Source: Bacteroidales bacterium
GTDB lineage: Bacteria > Bacteroidota > Bacteroidia > Bacteroidales > Tenuifilaceae
Reading direction: 5' to 3'
Assembly: GCA_016931855.1 (NCBI GenBank)
Contig: JAFGDZ010000081.1
Coordinates: 163,348 to 227,347, forward strand
DNA: 64,000 bases
Part shown: in pieces, positions 26,831-36,620 of the stretch
Layout of the letters: each line of letters begins with the position of its first letter
Numbering within the stretch: the stretch's first letter is position 1
Made by a program: the position numbers and the translations under genes
The notes under the pieces: generated by a model
The model's input: only the letters and a program-made list of their open reading frames with translations
What the model was told of the DNA's origin: nothing
Database searches by the model: none

Positions 26831-26971
26831 CGGTTGCTAGGTGTTTGTACGTAGGCGTATTGTAGCAGATGTTTGCCCTGTTTGCTGCTGTAGAATAAAA
26901 TCTAATCCCTAAACACCAAATACCAATTACAATTTTCCTATATTAGCACTTAGTAATTTCAATTTTTACCT

Positions 26972-27253
26972 ATGATAGACAGTTCAAAAAATTCGCCCTT
27001 TGGGCAGGAAAATGAAGGGTTGATTACACACGAAAGCGCCTTCCTTATTCTTTATAACGACGAGATTAACTCTTACGACTTTGTAATTGATAGCCTAATT
27101 GAGGTGTGCGAACATGAGCCTGTACAGGCAGAGCAGTGCACCTTTATTGCACATCATAAGGGTAAATGCGACGTTAAAAAGGGAACGTACTCCTCGCTAA
27201 AGCCATTGCGCGACGCCCTAACTCAACGTGGACTAAACGTTGTAATTAAATAA
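26972..27253 (+). CDS. clpS: ClpS, adaptor for ClpAP-type protease
   Basis: A 93-residue protein with the ClpS core: FLILYNDEINSYDFVIDSLI, the substrate-binding strand and helix, and AHHKGKCDVKKGTYSSLKPL containing the conserved His that contacts the N-degron amino group. ClpS delivers N-end-rule substrates to the Clp ATPase. It precedes nfeD by 6 bases, an order often seen in Bacteroidota. Its N-terminal extension (about 20 residues) is the disordered part required for delivery. Confidence 0.92.
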   Translation: MIDSSKNSPFGQENEGLITHESAFLILYNDEINSYDFVIDSLIEVCEHEPVQAEQCTFIAHHKGKCDVKKGTYSSLKPLRDALTQRGLNVVIK

Positions 27254-27259
27254 ACTACC

Positions 27260-27736
27260 ATGACAGGTGTAATCATCGTTATTCTTATAGGGCTTTTCCT
27301 CCTTTTAGTTGAGTTTCTGCTAATTCCAGGCATTACAGTAGCTGGTATTGGTGGAGTAATACTAGTTGCGGGAGGCGTAACATGGGCCTACACCGGATTT
27401 GGAACAACTGCAGGGCACTTAACCCTATTGGGTACTGCACTTGCATCGGTTGGCATTGTTATTCTTGCATTGCGCTCCAAAACGTGGAAATACTTTATGC
27501 TAAACACCAATATCGAAGGTTCTGTTGATGGGAAAATAGATGAAACCCAGATAAAAACTGGCGATACTGGCGTGGCAATTAGTCGCCTAGCCCCAATGGG
27601 TAAGATCCGCATAAATGGGATTCTGGTTGAGGCAAAGTCAACAGGCGATTTTATCGACCAAAAAAAGGAAGTAATTGTTACAAAAATAGAAGGCTCAAAA
27701 GTAATTGTTAAACTAAAAGATAACACAAATGAATGA
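27260..27736 (+). CDS. NfeD-like membrane protein
   Basis: A 158-residue protein with three or four membrane segments (about 4-24, 26-47, 52-72) and a C-terminal soluble OB-fold ([20 protein letters not shown] through KVIVKLKD, about 95-153). This is the NfeD family short form, which partners flotillins. It overlaps the flotillin gene by 8 bases, so the two are translationally coupled. Confidence 0.88.
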   Translation: MTGVIIVILIGLFLLLVEFLLIPGITVAGIGGVILVAGGVTWAYTGFGTTAGHLTLLGTALASVGIVILALRSKTWKYFMLNTNIEGSVDGKIDETQIKTGDTGVAISRLAPMGKIRINGILVEAKSTGDFIDQKKEVIVTKIEGSKVIVKLKDNTNE

Positions 27737-28703
27737 GGTTGGTATTTACCTACTAATTATCGGTGCTAGTATAGCTGGTCTTTGGATTATTCTGTACTTT
27801 ATACCGCTTGGATTGTGGTTCTCAGCCCTTGTATCGGGCGTAAGAGTATCGCTACTTCAGCTAGTTTTAATGCGCTGGCGTAAGGTTCCCCCAGGAGTTA
27901 TTGTTCAGGCTCTTATTGAGGGAACAAAAGCTGGTATAACCCTTTACCGTAACGACCTTGAGGCGCACTACCTTGCAGGTGGTCGCATATCAAAGGTGGT
28001 TCACGCGTTGGTATCGGCGCAAAAGGCTAACATTCCGCTCGATTTTAAAATGGCCACCGCCATTGACCTTGCTGGGCGCGATGTGTTCGAAGCCGTTCAA
28101 ATGTCCGTTAACCCTAAGGTTATTAATACTCCTCCCGTTACCGCTGTTGCAAAGGATGGTATCCAGCTTATTGCCAAGGCAAGGGTTACCGTTCGTGCAA
28201 ACATTAAGCAGCTTGTGGGTGGCGCTGGCGAGGAAACTGTTCTTGCCCGTGTTGGTGAGGGTATTGTATCGTCAATTGGCTCGGCCGAGTCGCACAAGAG
28301 CGTACTTGAGAATCCCGATTTTATTTCGCGCGTAGTGCTAGAGAAAGGGCTTGATGCCGGAACTGCATTTGAGATTCTGTCTATTGATATCGCCGATATT
28401 GATATTGGACGTAACATTGGCGCTGTGCTACAAATGGATCAAGCTAATGCCGATAAGAATATTGCTCAGGCTAAGGCCGAGGAGCGCCGCGCAATGGCTG
28501 TTGCTCTTGAACAGGAGATGAAGGCTAAGGCGCAAGAGGCTCGCGCAAAGGTTATTGAGGCCGAGGCGCAAATTCCCCTAGCAATGGCAGAGGCTTTCCG
28601 TAGCGGAAACTTGGGTATTATGGACTACTACAAGCTCAAAAATATTGATGCTGATACGCAAATGCGTCAAAGCATATCTAAGTCCGATAAGGATAAGAAA
28701 TAG
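27729..28703 (+). CDS. floA: Flotillin-like protein FloA (SPFH/YqfA family)
   Basis: A 324-residue SPFH protein. A membrane hairpin lies at about 5-40, the SPFH core at about 60-235 ([20 protein letters not shown]), and an Ala/Glu-rich coiled coil at about 238-290 ([20 protein letters not shown]). The length and the NfeD partner fit bacterial FloA, which organises functional membrane microdomains. It is preceded by nfeD with overlap and followed by a terminator. Confidence 0.93.
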   Translation: MNEVGIYLLIIGASIAGLWIILYFIPLGLWFSALVSGVRVSLLQLVLMRWRKVPPGVIVQALIEGTKAGITLYRNDLEAHYLAGGRISKVVHALVSAQKANIPLDFKMATAIDLAGRDVFEAVQMSVNPKVINTPPVTAVAKDGIQLIAKARVTVRANIKQLVGGAGEETVLARVGEGIVSSIGSAESHKSVLENPDFISRVVLEKGLDAGTAFEILSIDIADIDIGRNIGAVLQMDQANADKNIAQAKAEERRAMAVALEQEMKAKAQEARAKVIEAEAQIPLAMAEAFRSGNLGIMDYYKLKNIDADTQMRQSISKSDKDKK

Positions 28704-28721
28704 GTTTTACCGTGTGCTTGC

Positions 28722-28752
28722 AAAAGGGCGTTCCGTATGGTTCGCCCTTTTT
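28722..28752 (+). terminator. Terminator of clpS-nfeD-floA
   Basis: AAAAGGGCG (28722-28730) pairs with CGCCCTTTT (28743-28751) across a 12-base loop, with a T-run, 19 bases after floA. Confidence 0.8.
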
Positions 28753-28957
28753 GCGTATGTAATAGGATAGTGGGTATTGCCCTTGCTTATTTGTTTTTAG
28801 GATAGCCCTAGCTACAAGCTAATGGCGCGCTAATACGTTAAGAATGGAGCCGCACAGCATTTTCATGGTAATGCTAAAGGATGGTGCTTAACTCCACATT
28901 CATTGGGTTTGCGCCCGATGCTGGGTAGTGTTTGCGCCCTTAGTATTTATGCTGTGC

Positions 28958-31345
28958 CTAATCAGTTTTCCCTTGTCCCAAAACCTTATGTAACTCGGCC
29001 ACCACATTCTCCTTAAGTATAGGTTTTGAAATAAAACCATTGAAACCATGCTCTGCAATTCGCTGCATATCCTGCTCCATGGCAAAGGCTGTTTGCGCTA
29101 TTATGGGGAAATTCAGGCCCTTATTTCGCATCTCGGTAAATGTGGCATACCCATCAAGAATAGGCATTTGAATATCAAGGAAAGCTACATCGCAGCCATT
29201 CAGCGTTTCAATGGATTTTATTGCCTCTCGCCCGTTACTGGCTAGCACAACCTTAAAGCCCAAGTCCGATAGTAGTACCTTTAGTAGTAGTGCCGAGTTC
29301 TCATTATCTTCGGCTACTACAGCCGTTTTCCCTTTGTAGGATAAACCTTCGGTAGCCTCGTTTTGCTGTTTAAGAGGTGCGTTTCCTGTTTTTAGTGGTA
29401 TGGAGAAATAGAATGTAGAGCCTTTCCCCTCGTCGGAGTCAAACCATATTTTCCCGCCAAGTTGCTCTACAAGCCCCTTAGAAATGGCTAGGCCAAGACC
29501 TGTACCTGAGTGAAACTTATCGGGGCAGTTATTTATTTTGCTAAATCGTTGGAACAGGTAGCAATGCTGCTCTTTGGGTATCCCCATTCCAGTATCGCTT
29601 ACAAAAAATTGGGCAAAACCAGCGTTAAGGCTGTAACCAAAGCTAATAGAGCCCTCGGTGGTAAATTTAATGGAGTTAGATATCAGGTTGTTGAGTACTT
29701 GTTGTAGGCGCCTAATATCAACTCTAAGGAAAACTTCCCCTTCATTGTCAGGGTATTGCAACTTTAGGCTTACCTTATTGGCTTTATCCTGATCGTCCAG
29801 AGAACGCCTGTGAATACGGTATATCAGGTTCAGCTCATCGTTAAGGTTCACGGTTTTAGGATAAAGCACTAGCTGCTCTGCTTCAATCTTTGCTAGGTCA
29901 AGAATATCGTCAATAAGCCTAAGTAGGTCAAAGGAGCTACGGGTAACAATATCAACGTTATCTTTTCCGGCTTGCGTTAGGTGTGGCTCTTCAAGAATTA
30001 GCTGGGTAAATCCAACAATGGCATTAAGAGGTGTGCGAATTTCGTGCGACATGTTGGCTAGGAATGCCGATTTTAGCCTATCGGATTCCTCAGCCTTTTC
30101 CTTGGCTATTTGGTACTCCTTGGTTCGTTGCTCAACCATATCCTCAAGGCGGTGGTTATGCTCGGCAAGGAGCTCCGATTGGAGCTGTATCTCCTCCTTT
30201 TGCTGCTCTATTTCAGTGTTTTTACGTGCAATTGCCTCGTTCTTTTCAGCCAGTTGCCTGTTAATTTTTACCTTGTTCCGATATCCCTTAAAGATAAAAA
30301 AGGCCGATAGCAGTGCAAGGAATATGGTTGTTAGCGATAGTATTAGCTGCTCATTCTTTGTTTTTATCTGTTGCTGTTGCTGGTTAAGAATTCCTTTCTG
30401 CTCCTCTATCCTTTTCTGCTGCTTAACAATATCGTTATTTAGCTCGCGAAGTACATCGTTGCGCCTCTCCATCTGTTTTGCCTGAGCCTCAATTCTATCC
30501 TGTTGCTCCTTAATCTCGTTACGATGGCTCTTTAGAATAGATAAGTTTCTTATTAGCAGAACGTTCTGCTTGGCAATTTCTGAGGTTAGGCTATCAAGAG
30601 CTTTTTGCTGTGCCTCAAGGTAGGCTTGCTGGTTGGCTATGGTTTGCTCTTGTTCCTTAATGCTTTTTTGCTGTAGAATTATTTCGCGTTGCTGATTTTC
30701 TATTGTAAGGGTTTGCTGTTTAATCTCCTCCTGTAGCCTAAGGGCGCGTAGGCGTTCGTCTTGCAGCTGTGTTTCCTGTTGTTGGAATAAATTGGCTGCA
30801 TCGGTTCTTGAGCCGCCTAGCAGCAAAAGCTTTGGCTGAACTTGTAGCCCCTGTTTTATCTCAATAATATAGCGGTTAATTTCAAAGGTTAGCTGCTGTT
30901 TCTGCTCATCGGCGTAGTAAAAGTTTATCATGGCTTTATCCTTGTTCTCTGGAATTTCGGAGACAACAAGAATGGGGCTCGATTCAACTTTGGTGAATAT
31001 ATCGTTTGCTATCTCGGCATCATACCCTTCAATAACAATAATATTAGGGAAGCGAATGCCTGTTCTTTGCTGGAAATATTCATCTCTCTCAATGCTAACT
31101 GCTCTGTTCTTTATTCGTCTGGTGGAAAAGAGGTTTAATAGTTCGGTGTGCAGCTCCGTTTTATTCGATATTACCTTAATTCTAAATGTATCAAGCAACG
31201 ACTCGTTAGGCCATGTTATTTGCTGGGCAAATTGGTTTATGTATGCTGCTTTTAGCTTGGCATCGGAGTATTCCTGTGCCGAGACCAAAATTCTTATTCC
31301 AAATATTAGGAAGGTTAATACCAGGAGCGAATACTTTTTCTGCAT
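28958..31345 (-). CDS. Hybrid histidine kinase with N-terminal YfiR-like domain
   Basis: A 795-residue sensor. Signal peptide to about 23; YfiR/DUF4154 domain about 25-190 (YSDAKLKAAYINQFAQQITW); glutamine-rich coiled coil about 195-335; one TM about 336-353; second coiled coil to about 425; HisKA with phospho-His H434 (MSHEIRTPLNAIVGF); HATPase with GTGLGLAISKGL; C-terminal receiver with D724 (AFLDIQMPILDG). The YfiR domain elsewhere is a periplasmic repressor of a diguanylate cyclase; here it is built into the kinase. Divergent from a TonB receptor, so the kinase may sense ligand or control the receptor. No DNA-binding partner is present, so output probably goes to a separate protein. Confidence 0.92.
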   Translation of the reverse strand: MQKKYSLLVLTFLIFGIRILVSAQEYSDAKLKAAYINQFAQQITWPNESLLDTFRIKVISNKTELHTELLNLFSTRRIKNRAVSIERDEYFQQRTGIRFPNIIVIEGYDAEIANDIFTKVESSPILVVSEIPENKDKAMINFYYADEQKQQLTFEINRYIIEIKQGLQVQPKLLLLGGSRTDAANLFQQQETQLQDERLRALRLQEEIKQQTLTIENQQREIILQQKSIKEQEQTIANQQAYLEAQQKALDSLTSEIAKQNVLLIRNLSILKSHRNEIKEQQDRIEAQAKQMERRNDVLRELNNDIVKQQKRIEEQKGILNQQQQQIKTKNEQLILSLTTIFLALLSAFFIFKGYRNKVKINRQLAEKNEAIARKNTEIEQQKEEIQLQSELLAEHNHRLEDMVEQRTKEYQIAKEKAEESDRLKSAFLANMSHEIRTPLNAIVGFTQLILEEPHLTQAGKDNVDIVTRSSFDLLRLIDDILDLAKIEAEQLVLYPKTVNLNDELNLIYRIHRRSLDDQDKANKVSLKLQYPDNEGEVFLRVDIRRLQQVLNNLISNSIKFTTEGSISFGYSLNAGFAQFFVSDTGMGIPKEQHCYLFQRFSKINNCPDKFHSGTGLGLAISKGLVEQLGGKIWFDSDEGKGSTFYFSIPLKTGNAPLKQQNEATEGLSYKGKTAVVAEDNENSALLLKVLLSDLGFKVVLASNGREAIKSIETLNGCDVAFLDIQMPILDGYATFTEMRNKGLNFPIIAQTAFAMEQDMQRIAEHGFNGFISKPILKENVVAELHKVLGQGKTD

Positions 31346-31562
31346 ACCTAGCCTTTTGTCCTGTTTAAGGTTTTAAGCCAGTAAGTTGACGAAAGTTTTA
31401 TTCAAAAAAAAGTTTTTGTGATGAATGGCCTAAAAAAAATGCATTCAGAAGGCAATAGGTGTCGTTTGTCAATAAAGACGTAAAAGTTTGTTCAGTATTT
31501 TTACACAAATTGGGCATTTTGGTTAAATTGTGGCTTAATACATGGTTTATAACAGCCTTTTT

Positions 31563-33743
31563 ATGCAAGTAAAGAAAGTAATTGCCTCTATTCTTGGCCT
31601 TATACTGCTGGGCTTTACGCAAAGCGCAACTGGACAACAGCAAGATACCGTTAGCCTCTACGATTTATCTATTGATGAGCTAATGAACCTTCGTGTGCAA
31701 TCTGCTACCAAAAAGGAAGAGCCAATTTCTAATATCCCTGCAAGTATTGTGATTATTACCCGGCAGGAGATCCAATCGCAAGGGTGGACTACCCTTGAGG
31801 AGGTGCTCTCCAATATTCCAGGGATGTACCAAATAAACGATTACTTGTGGTTTGGCTCCGACAACTATGGTGTTAGGGGCTTTTTCTCGTCGGGCTCATT
31901 TTCAACAATGACAGTAATGGTTAATGGCGTTTCGCAGAAGGAGGATTGGTACAACTCGTTTCCATTAACCAAAATTAATGTGCCCGTAGAGGCCATTGAC
32001 CGAATAGAGGTTATACGAGGGCCCATGTCGGTTGTTTATGGGAGCAATGCGTTTTTGGGAGCAATAAACATCATAACAAATCAGGACAGCAACTCATCGC
32101 AGGGCTCTGCGGGTATAGGCAGTAATGGTTACTATAAGATGTTTGGCCGCATTGCTGGCGAAAGGGAGAAGGTGAGGTACACATTTAACGCATCCATGAC
32201 TGGGGCTGGAGGGATAGATCAGCCATACTCTAAGATGACAGATAATATTGATCCTTCGTGGAACTTGCCTAGCAACCCTTCGTCCAGCGGTCAGCTTAAG
32301 GATTACCGTAAGTACTTTGGCGTTTCAATGGCAATTGGCGAGTTGATATTCGAGTTTGCGCAAACAACAACAAATAGGGGTGTTATTGATTATTATCCGG
32401 GTTACGACAACGGTCACAATGCCGAAATAGAATCGGCATACTCCTACTTTAGCTACACAAAGTCATTTGGGGAGTCGCTTACCGCTAACTTTAAAACGGG
32501 TTACAGCGCCTTTCGGAACAGGCTGGGGTATAAGCATAACTCCGACACTACATCGTACGGATTTAACGATATATTCTCAAAATCGGCCGATGGCGAGGTA
32601 CACATCTCCTACAATAAACCAAAGTTTACGGCTAGTGCGGGTCTTACCTACCATATGGTGTTTCAGGATAAGCTTGTTGTTGACGCCCCTAACCTTAGCA
32701 ACGACTACATAAACCTTGACGCAGGCATTGATGAGAGTAAGTTTAAGCACACCTGGGCTATTTACTCACAGGTAAACTACGATTTCTCCCATAAGGTTTC
32801 CGCTTTGGTGGGTTTCCGAGTAGAGCAAACTCCGGCCTATATAATGTCCTATGCAGTTAGGTTTAACCCCTCGGATCCTAGCCAGTACCTTTCCCGAACA
32901 GGAACGTATGAGTACGGAAACCCCTACCTAATCCCTAGGGTTGCGCTTATTTACCATTTAACCGATAAGCATCACGTTAAGCTTATGTATGGCATCGCAA
33001 CCAAGGATGCATCGGTGGGGGAGAACATGGATATTGTTAGGTACCCCGATAGACCTCAGCTAAAGCCAGCAAGTATGCAAACCTTTGAAGTAAACTACAC
33101 TGGTGCCGTTACCAAAAGTACCATGCTTAATCTAAGTGTATTTCATAACAGGGTTAACAACCTTATATCGCGAACAAACCAAATAGAGAATGGCGTTATG
33201 CGCTTGTTTAATACCAACTCAGGCAGATTAAGAACTATAGGGCTTGAGGCAAGTGCAAACATTAATATCCAGCCGCGCTTTACATCAACCATCAGCGCTG
33301 TTTATCAGCACTCAACCAATATGCAGAAAGGGTATGAGGATATTGACTTAGAGTATGCCCCAAGCATGCTGCTTTACACAACGCTGGCTTACAGGCTTCA
33401 GAAAAATATACAGATAGGCCTATCGGGTTACTATGTTGGCAAGCAATATACATACTGGAAACCCGATTCACGTGATGCCAACAACCCGCTCGACCAGCGC
33501 AATCCAATACAGCTAATTAGAGATGGTTCCCGCATTGGAGAGTCGGCTCCTGCCCATTTTGTTATGAGCGCTAATGTTAGGTTGAGCCAAATTTTAGGTA
33601 CAAACGCCTACTGTAGCGTGTATGTGTACAACCTTGCAAATACCGAGATTAGATACCCTACCACCCGCAGTAACGATATTTTTGAGAAGGGTACTTTGGG
33701 TTATGGTAGGTATGCCTCTTTTACGTTGGGGTACAGGTTTTAG
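31563..33743 (+). CDS. TonB-dependent receptor paired with YfiR-like kinase
   Basis: Reading from the ATG at 31563 gives a 726-residue receptor with a signal peptide (MQVKKVIASILGLILLGFTQ); an upstream ATG at 31542 adds seven residues that would spoil it. No CarboxypepD_reg domain; the plug begins directly (DLSIDELMNLRVQSATKKEE) and carries IDRIEVIRGPMSVVYGSNAF. The barrel ends in an aromatic residue (YASFTLGYRF). The plug start resembles receptors found beside DUF4154/YfiR proteins in several phyla, and the divergent kinase carries exactly that domain. The substrate is unknown; vitamin, heme and siderophore uptake are all possible. Confidence 0.88.
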   Translation: MQVKKVIASILGLILLGFTQSATGQQQDTVSLYDLSIDELMNLRVQSATKKEEPISNIPASIVIITRQEIQSQGWTTLEEVLSNIPGMYQINDYLWFGSDNYGVRGFFSSGSFSTMTVMVNGVSQKEDWYNSFPLTKINVPVEAIDRIEVIRGPMSVVYGSNAFLGAINIITNQDSNSSQGSAGIGSNGYYKMFGRIAGEREKVRYTFNASMTGAGGIDQPYSKMTDNIDPSWNLPSNPSSSGQLKDYRKYFGVSMAIGELIFEFAQTTTNRGVIDYYPGYDNGHNAEIESAYSYFSYTKSFGESLTANFKTGYSAFRNRLGYKHNSDTTSYGFNDIFSKSADGEVHISYNKPKFTASAGLTYHMVFQDKLVVDAPNLSNDYINLDAGIDESKFKHTWAIYSQVNYDFSHKVSALVGFRVEQTPAYIMSYAVRFNPSDPSQYLSRTGTYEYGNPYLIPRVALIYHLTDKHHVKLMYGIATKDASVGENMDIVRYPDRPQLKPASMQTFEVNYTGAVTKSTMLNLSVFHNRVNNLISRTNQIENGVMRLFNTNSGRLRTIGLEASANINIQPRFTSTISAVYQHSTNMQKGYEDIDLEYAPSMLLYTTLAYRLQKNIQIGLSGYYVGKQYTYWKPDSRDANNPLDQRNPIQLIRDGSRIGESAPAHFVMSANVRLSQILGTNAYCSVYVYNLANTEIRYPTTRSNDIFEKGTLGYGRYASFTLGYRF

Positions 33744-33839
33744 CTTAGCTGTTTGGTAAACGTTCTCATTTGGGGTAGTTTCTTTTAAAATCATGGTATT
33801 TAACAGTTTCTACCCCAAGAAATCTCAAAACTAATCATA

Positions 33840-33847
33840 TACCTTTG
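33840..33847 (+). promoter_or_regulatory. -7 element ahead of exported orphan
   Basis: TACCTTTG, an exact TAnnTTTG, 24 bases before the ATG at 33872. It overlaps an in-frame TTG at 33845, which argues that the ATG is the true start. Confidence 0.45.
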
Positions 33848-33871
33848 CGCATAAATAATCTGTGGTGGTAT

Positions 33872-34627
33872 ATGCGTACTAGTATTATTGCTTTGGTAAT
33901 TCTTACGCAAAGCATTCTTAGCAGTAGCCCATTGTTGGCTCAGGGAAGTAGCCTTAAGGACTACTATTTTCCCTATTCTACTTTTGTTGATGGAGTGGTG
34001 TACAAGTATGCCGTAAAGGATAACCCAAGGGAGGTTATTTACTGGTATATGGTTGCCGTTCCGCAGGAGAGCGACACCCTGCTGCTAACGTCTATTTACG
34101 ATGTTGATTTTACCTTGGTGCAAAGAACAACAGAGAGCATCCAGGCCCAAGGGACAACGCTTGTGCGTTATGTGGTATATAGGTTTAATCCGCAAACGTT
34201 TAGAACCGATTCTGTGGTAGCCGCAATTTCCGATAATCATATCTACCAATGGGACTCTAGTGCTTATCCTTTAGAGTACAGAATTACGCATAGGCAAATT
34301 TATAATCGGAAGAATGAATCGTTGTTTCATAAGCGCAGAGAGCTTTTAGCGGGGGTGCATCAGGTTAAGTGTATGAGTAAGAGTATTTCTTGTATTAAGT
34401 TCCTCGATAGGTACACCGAGAGCCTGCGTGCTGTGGGGCTAAAAAGCGGCATAACCACAAACTTTTCGCAGGAAGCATACTATGGCTTGGAGCTAGGTTT
34501 AGTTGAGTATTCTAGAGCCGATACTGCTGGTAATAAGTACAACTACAGGCTAGTAGATGTAGTGTCGGCTCAATTGTGGTTTACGAGTATTAGGAAAACC
34601 ACTATTTCTACTCCCCATAAAAATTAG
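33872..34627 (+). CDS. Exported protein of unknown function
   Basis: Read from the ATG at 33872, a 251-residue protein with a signal peptide (IIALVILTQSILSSSPLLAQ). The mature part is beta-rich with many aromatic residues (YYFPYSTFVDGVVYKYAVKD) and two Cys (KCMSKSISCIKF) that could pair. I do not recognise the family. The TonB receptor lies 130 bases upstream on the same strand, so it may be cotranscribed, but a -7 element just before it suggests a promoter of its own. A periplasmic or surface role is inferred only from the signal peptide. Confidence 0.7.
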   Translation: MRTSIIALVILTQSILSSSPLLAQGSSLKDYYFPYSTFVDGVVYKYAVKDNPREVIYWYMVAVPQESDTLLLTSIYDVDFTLVQRTTESIQAQGTTLVRYVVYRFNPQTFRTDSVVAAISDNHIYQWDSSAYPLEYRITHRQIYNRKNESLFHKRRELLAGVHQVKCMSKSISCIKFLDRYTESLRAVGLKSGITTNFSQEAYYGLELGLVEYSRADTAGNKYNYRLVDVVSAQLWFTSIRKTTISTPHKN

Positions 34628-34654
34628 CTATTGGCAATATTTTGTTCCATTTTT

Positions 34655-34685
34655 TTTGGAGAGTTAAATGTATTTTATACTTTTG
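34655..34685 (+). promoter_or_regulatory. Consensus promoter for the tRNA cluster
   Basis: TTTG at 34655-34658, exactly 19 bases, then TACTTTTG at 34678-34685: a full match to the Bacteroidota consensus. tRNA-Ser begins about 115 bases downstream, so a leader would be trimmed. Confidence 0.65.
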
Positions 34686-34802
34686 TCCTGCCTTTACAAA
34701 AGGCGAATGCAACGTTCTAAAATTACTGGGATTTGGGTGAGAGGTTCGTCCTTTACTAGATGCAAATTTTTACCCATCCTTTATAAGGTTTTTTGATTTA
34801 CT

Positions 34803-34892
<90 letters not shown>

Positions 34893-34911
34893 ATCAATAA
34901 CCTAATAGTTT

Positions 34912-34986
34912 CGGGGTGTAGCGCAGCCCGGTTAGCGCATCTGCTTTGGGAGCAGAGGGTCGCAGGTTCGAATCCTGCTACCCCGA
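34912..34986 (+). tRNA. tRNA-Pro (anticodon TGG), copy 1
   Basis: 75 bases with acceptor CGGGGTG/TACCCCG, discriminator A, anticodon loop TTTGGGA (TGG) and T-arm GCAGGTTCGAATCCTGC. Starts 20 bases after tRNA-Ser. No encoded CCA. Confidence 0.95.
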
Positions 34987-34995
34987 CGAAACAAG

Positions 34996-35021
34996 ACCTT
35001 ACCTAGAGCGGTAAGGTTTTT
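34996..35021 (+). terminator. Terminator after first tRNA-Pro
   Basis: ACCTTACC (34996-35003) pairs with GGTAAGGT (35010-35017), then T-run. The stem is similar in sequence to the one after the second tRNA-Pro. Confidence 0.7.
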
Positions 35022-35054
35022 ACTTTTTTATTAGAGATTACCTCTCTGTATTTT

Positions 35055-35129
35055 CGGGGTGTAGCGCAGTCCGGTTAGCGCATCTGCTTTGGGAGCAGAG
35101 GGTCGCAGGTTCGAATCCTGCTACCCCGA
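35055..35129 (+). tRNA. tRNA-Pro (anticodon TGG), copy 2
   Basis: 75 bases, differing from copy 1 only at one D-loop base (C to T at GCAGtCCGG). Same anticodon, acceptor and T-arm. It sits after the terminator of copy 1 with no obvious promoter of its own, so transcription may depend on read-through. Confidence 0.95.
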
Positions 35130-35130
35130 C

Positions 35131-35166
35131 AAAAAGCCTTATCAGTGTAAACTGGTAAGGCTTTTT
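35131..35166 (+). terminator. Terminator after second tRNA-Pro
   Basis: AAAAAGCCTTATCAG (35131-35145) pairs with CTGGTAAGGCTTTTT (35152-35166), one G-T pair, 6-base loop, T-run. Strong intrinsic terminator. Confidence 0.85.
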
Positions 35167-35492
35167 TATTTTGGTATGCTGCTTGCGCTTACTTTCGTTT
35201 CCCTTCTTTTGGGTTCTACCACAATTTTTACTCTTATTCCGGTTGTACTACCTGCCAATGTTGTGTGCCTATCGCACAAAGATTACAGGAGTGGTAGAGG
35301 GTATAGACCATTTGATGATTTTAGAGGTGCAATCCTGTTTTTTTCTGTGGTACATCTTTACCCATTAAAGTAACAGGAGAACCTTCTTTTTACATCAAAA
35401 TAAAACAATGAGATAGGTTAATGTGCTAGTTGTTAGCTTTATGTGCTGTGTCTATAAGGAAAAAATCAAAAAAAATAAAAAAAGTTGGTGGT
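35167..35492. other. Intergenic region before the hcp locus
   Basis: About 325 bases without a credible gene. Short frames cross it but lack coding character. The last part, near 35460, is an A-rich tract just ahead of the FNR-type palindrome. Confidence 0.5.
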
Positions 35493-35508
35493 TGTAACAT
35501 ATGTTACA
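35493..35508. promoter_or_regulatory. CRP/FNR-type (HcpR-like) operator
   Basis: TGTAACATATGTTACA is a perfect 16-bp palindrome. Its centre (35500.5) is about 41-43 bases upstream of the start point predicted from the -7 box at 35530-35537, the class II activator position. The gene downstream leads to hcp; HcpR, a CRP/FNR-family regulator, controls hcp in Bacteroidota. Assignment to HcpR is inference from motif and context. Confidence 0.7.
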
Positions 35509-35529
35509 TTCCTGGTTATGGCCTTGCCG

Positions 35530-35537
35530 TATGTTTG
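35530..35537 (+). promoter_or_regulatory. -7 element of the ferredoxin-hcp operon
   Basis: TATGTTTG, an exact TAnnTTTG, 59 bases before the ATG. The -33 position (about 35507-35510, CATT) does not match TTTG, as expected for an activator-dependent promoter. Confidence 0.55.
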
Positions 35538-35596
35538 CAGTGTCGAAAGACGATAGCTCAAACAGAACAAAAACAGAAAATAATAAATAGCAAGCC

Positions 35597-36520
35597 ATGA
35601 AAAGGGACATCATTACAATTGATAGAGAGAAGTGCAACGGTTGCGGACTATGTGTTAGCGGTTGCCACGAGGGTGCCTTACAGCTTATTGATGAAAAGGC
35701 CGTTCTTATTAGCGAGCTTATGTGCGATGGCCTAGGTGCCTGCATTGGCGACTGTCCCGAGGGTGCTATAACCATAGAGCATCGCGAGGCCGAGGCTTAC
35801 GACGAGGTGCTTACCATTAGCAAAATGATACCCAACGGCAAAAATACCGTTATTGCCCACCTAAAGCACCTAAGGGATTACAACGAGAAGGAGTACCTAC
35901 GTCAAGGCGTTGAGTGGCTGTTAGCTAACAGAGAATCAGTAGGATTTGATGTTGACGAGGTTCTGCAAGCCGTTCATAATCATCAGGTAAAAGGGGCTGC
36001 TCAGCCACAGGTTCAGCACCATGCGCATATGCACGGTAATCATGGTGGCGGATGTCCAGGCTCTGTGGCTCGTAACTTTGCTGCGGCAACGCCAGCTGCT
36101 GCGCCCTCTGTTGCTGGTGCAGGAATGGTATCGGGCAAATCGGAGCTTACGCACTGGCCCGTTCAGCTTCACCTTATCAACCCAAACTCGGGTCACTTTA
36201 GGGGTTCGAACCTACTACTTGCTGCCGACTGCGTTGCATTCTCACTTGGTAACTTCCATAGCGACTACCTAAAGGGCAAAACCCTAGCCATTGCTTGTCC
36301 TAAGCTGGACTCAAATAAGGAGTCGTATGTTGAGAAAATCACCGCACTTATTGATGGCGCACAGGTTGATACCATCACCATTATGAAAATGGAGGTTCCT
36401 TGCTGTGGAGGTTTGCTTCAGCTGGCTAAAATGGCCATGGATCGCGCAAGCCGTAAGGTGCCCATTAAGGTGGTTACCGTAGGTATTCAGGGCGAGATTT
36501 TAGAGTCTTCTTGGGTCTAA
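35597..36520 (+). CDS. 4Fe-4S dicluster ferredoxin-type protein linked to hcp
   Basis: A 307-residue protein. The N-terminus has two [4Fe-4S] motifs: [11 protein letters not shown] (about 13-23) and [11 protein letters not shown] (about 43-53). Residues about 135-180 are a His/Ala/Pro-rich linker ([15 protein letters not shown]); the rest is an alpha/beta domain with CCGG ([13 protein letters not shown]), as in related ferredoxin-like proteins that accompany hybrid cluster protein. It should pass electrons to Hcp. The gene lies behind the FNR-type palindrome and 100 bases ahead of hcp on the same strand. Confidence 0.88.
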   Translation: MKRDIITIDREKCNGCGLCVSGCHEGALQLIDEKAVLISELMCDGLGACIGDCPEGAITIEHREAEAYDEVLTISKMIPNGKNTVIAHLKHLRDYNEKEYLRQGVEWLLANRESVGFDVDEVLQAVHNHQVKGAAQPQVQHHAHMHGNHGGGCPGSVARNFAAATPAAAPSVAGAGMVSGKSELTHWPVQLHLINPNSGHFRGSNLLLAADCVAFSLGNFHSDYLKGKTLAIACPKLDSNKESYVEKITALIDGAQVDTITIMKMEVPCCGGLLQLAKMAMDRASRKVPIKVVTVGIQGEILESSWV

Positions 36521-36620
36521 TTTGCAGTGCTGCAAGAGCAGCCTTGAGCAAATAAGGTTGCCCTTATCCATATTAATAGCTAAATTGTATAATATCATAT
36601 CAACCATTAAATTAACTACT

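Noticed and set aside
35089..35373. Open frame overlapping the second tRNA-Pro
   Set aside because: It begins inside the tRNA and has no coding character; the tRNA and its terminator explain the sequence.
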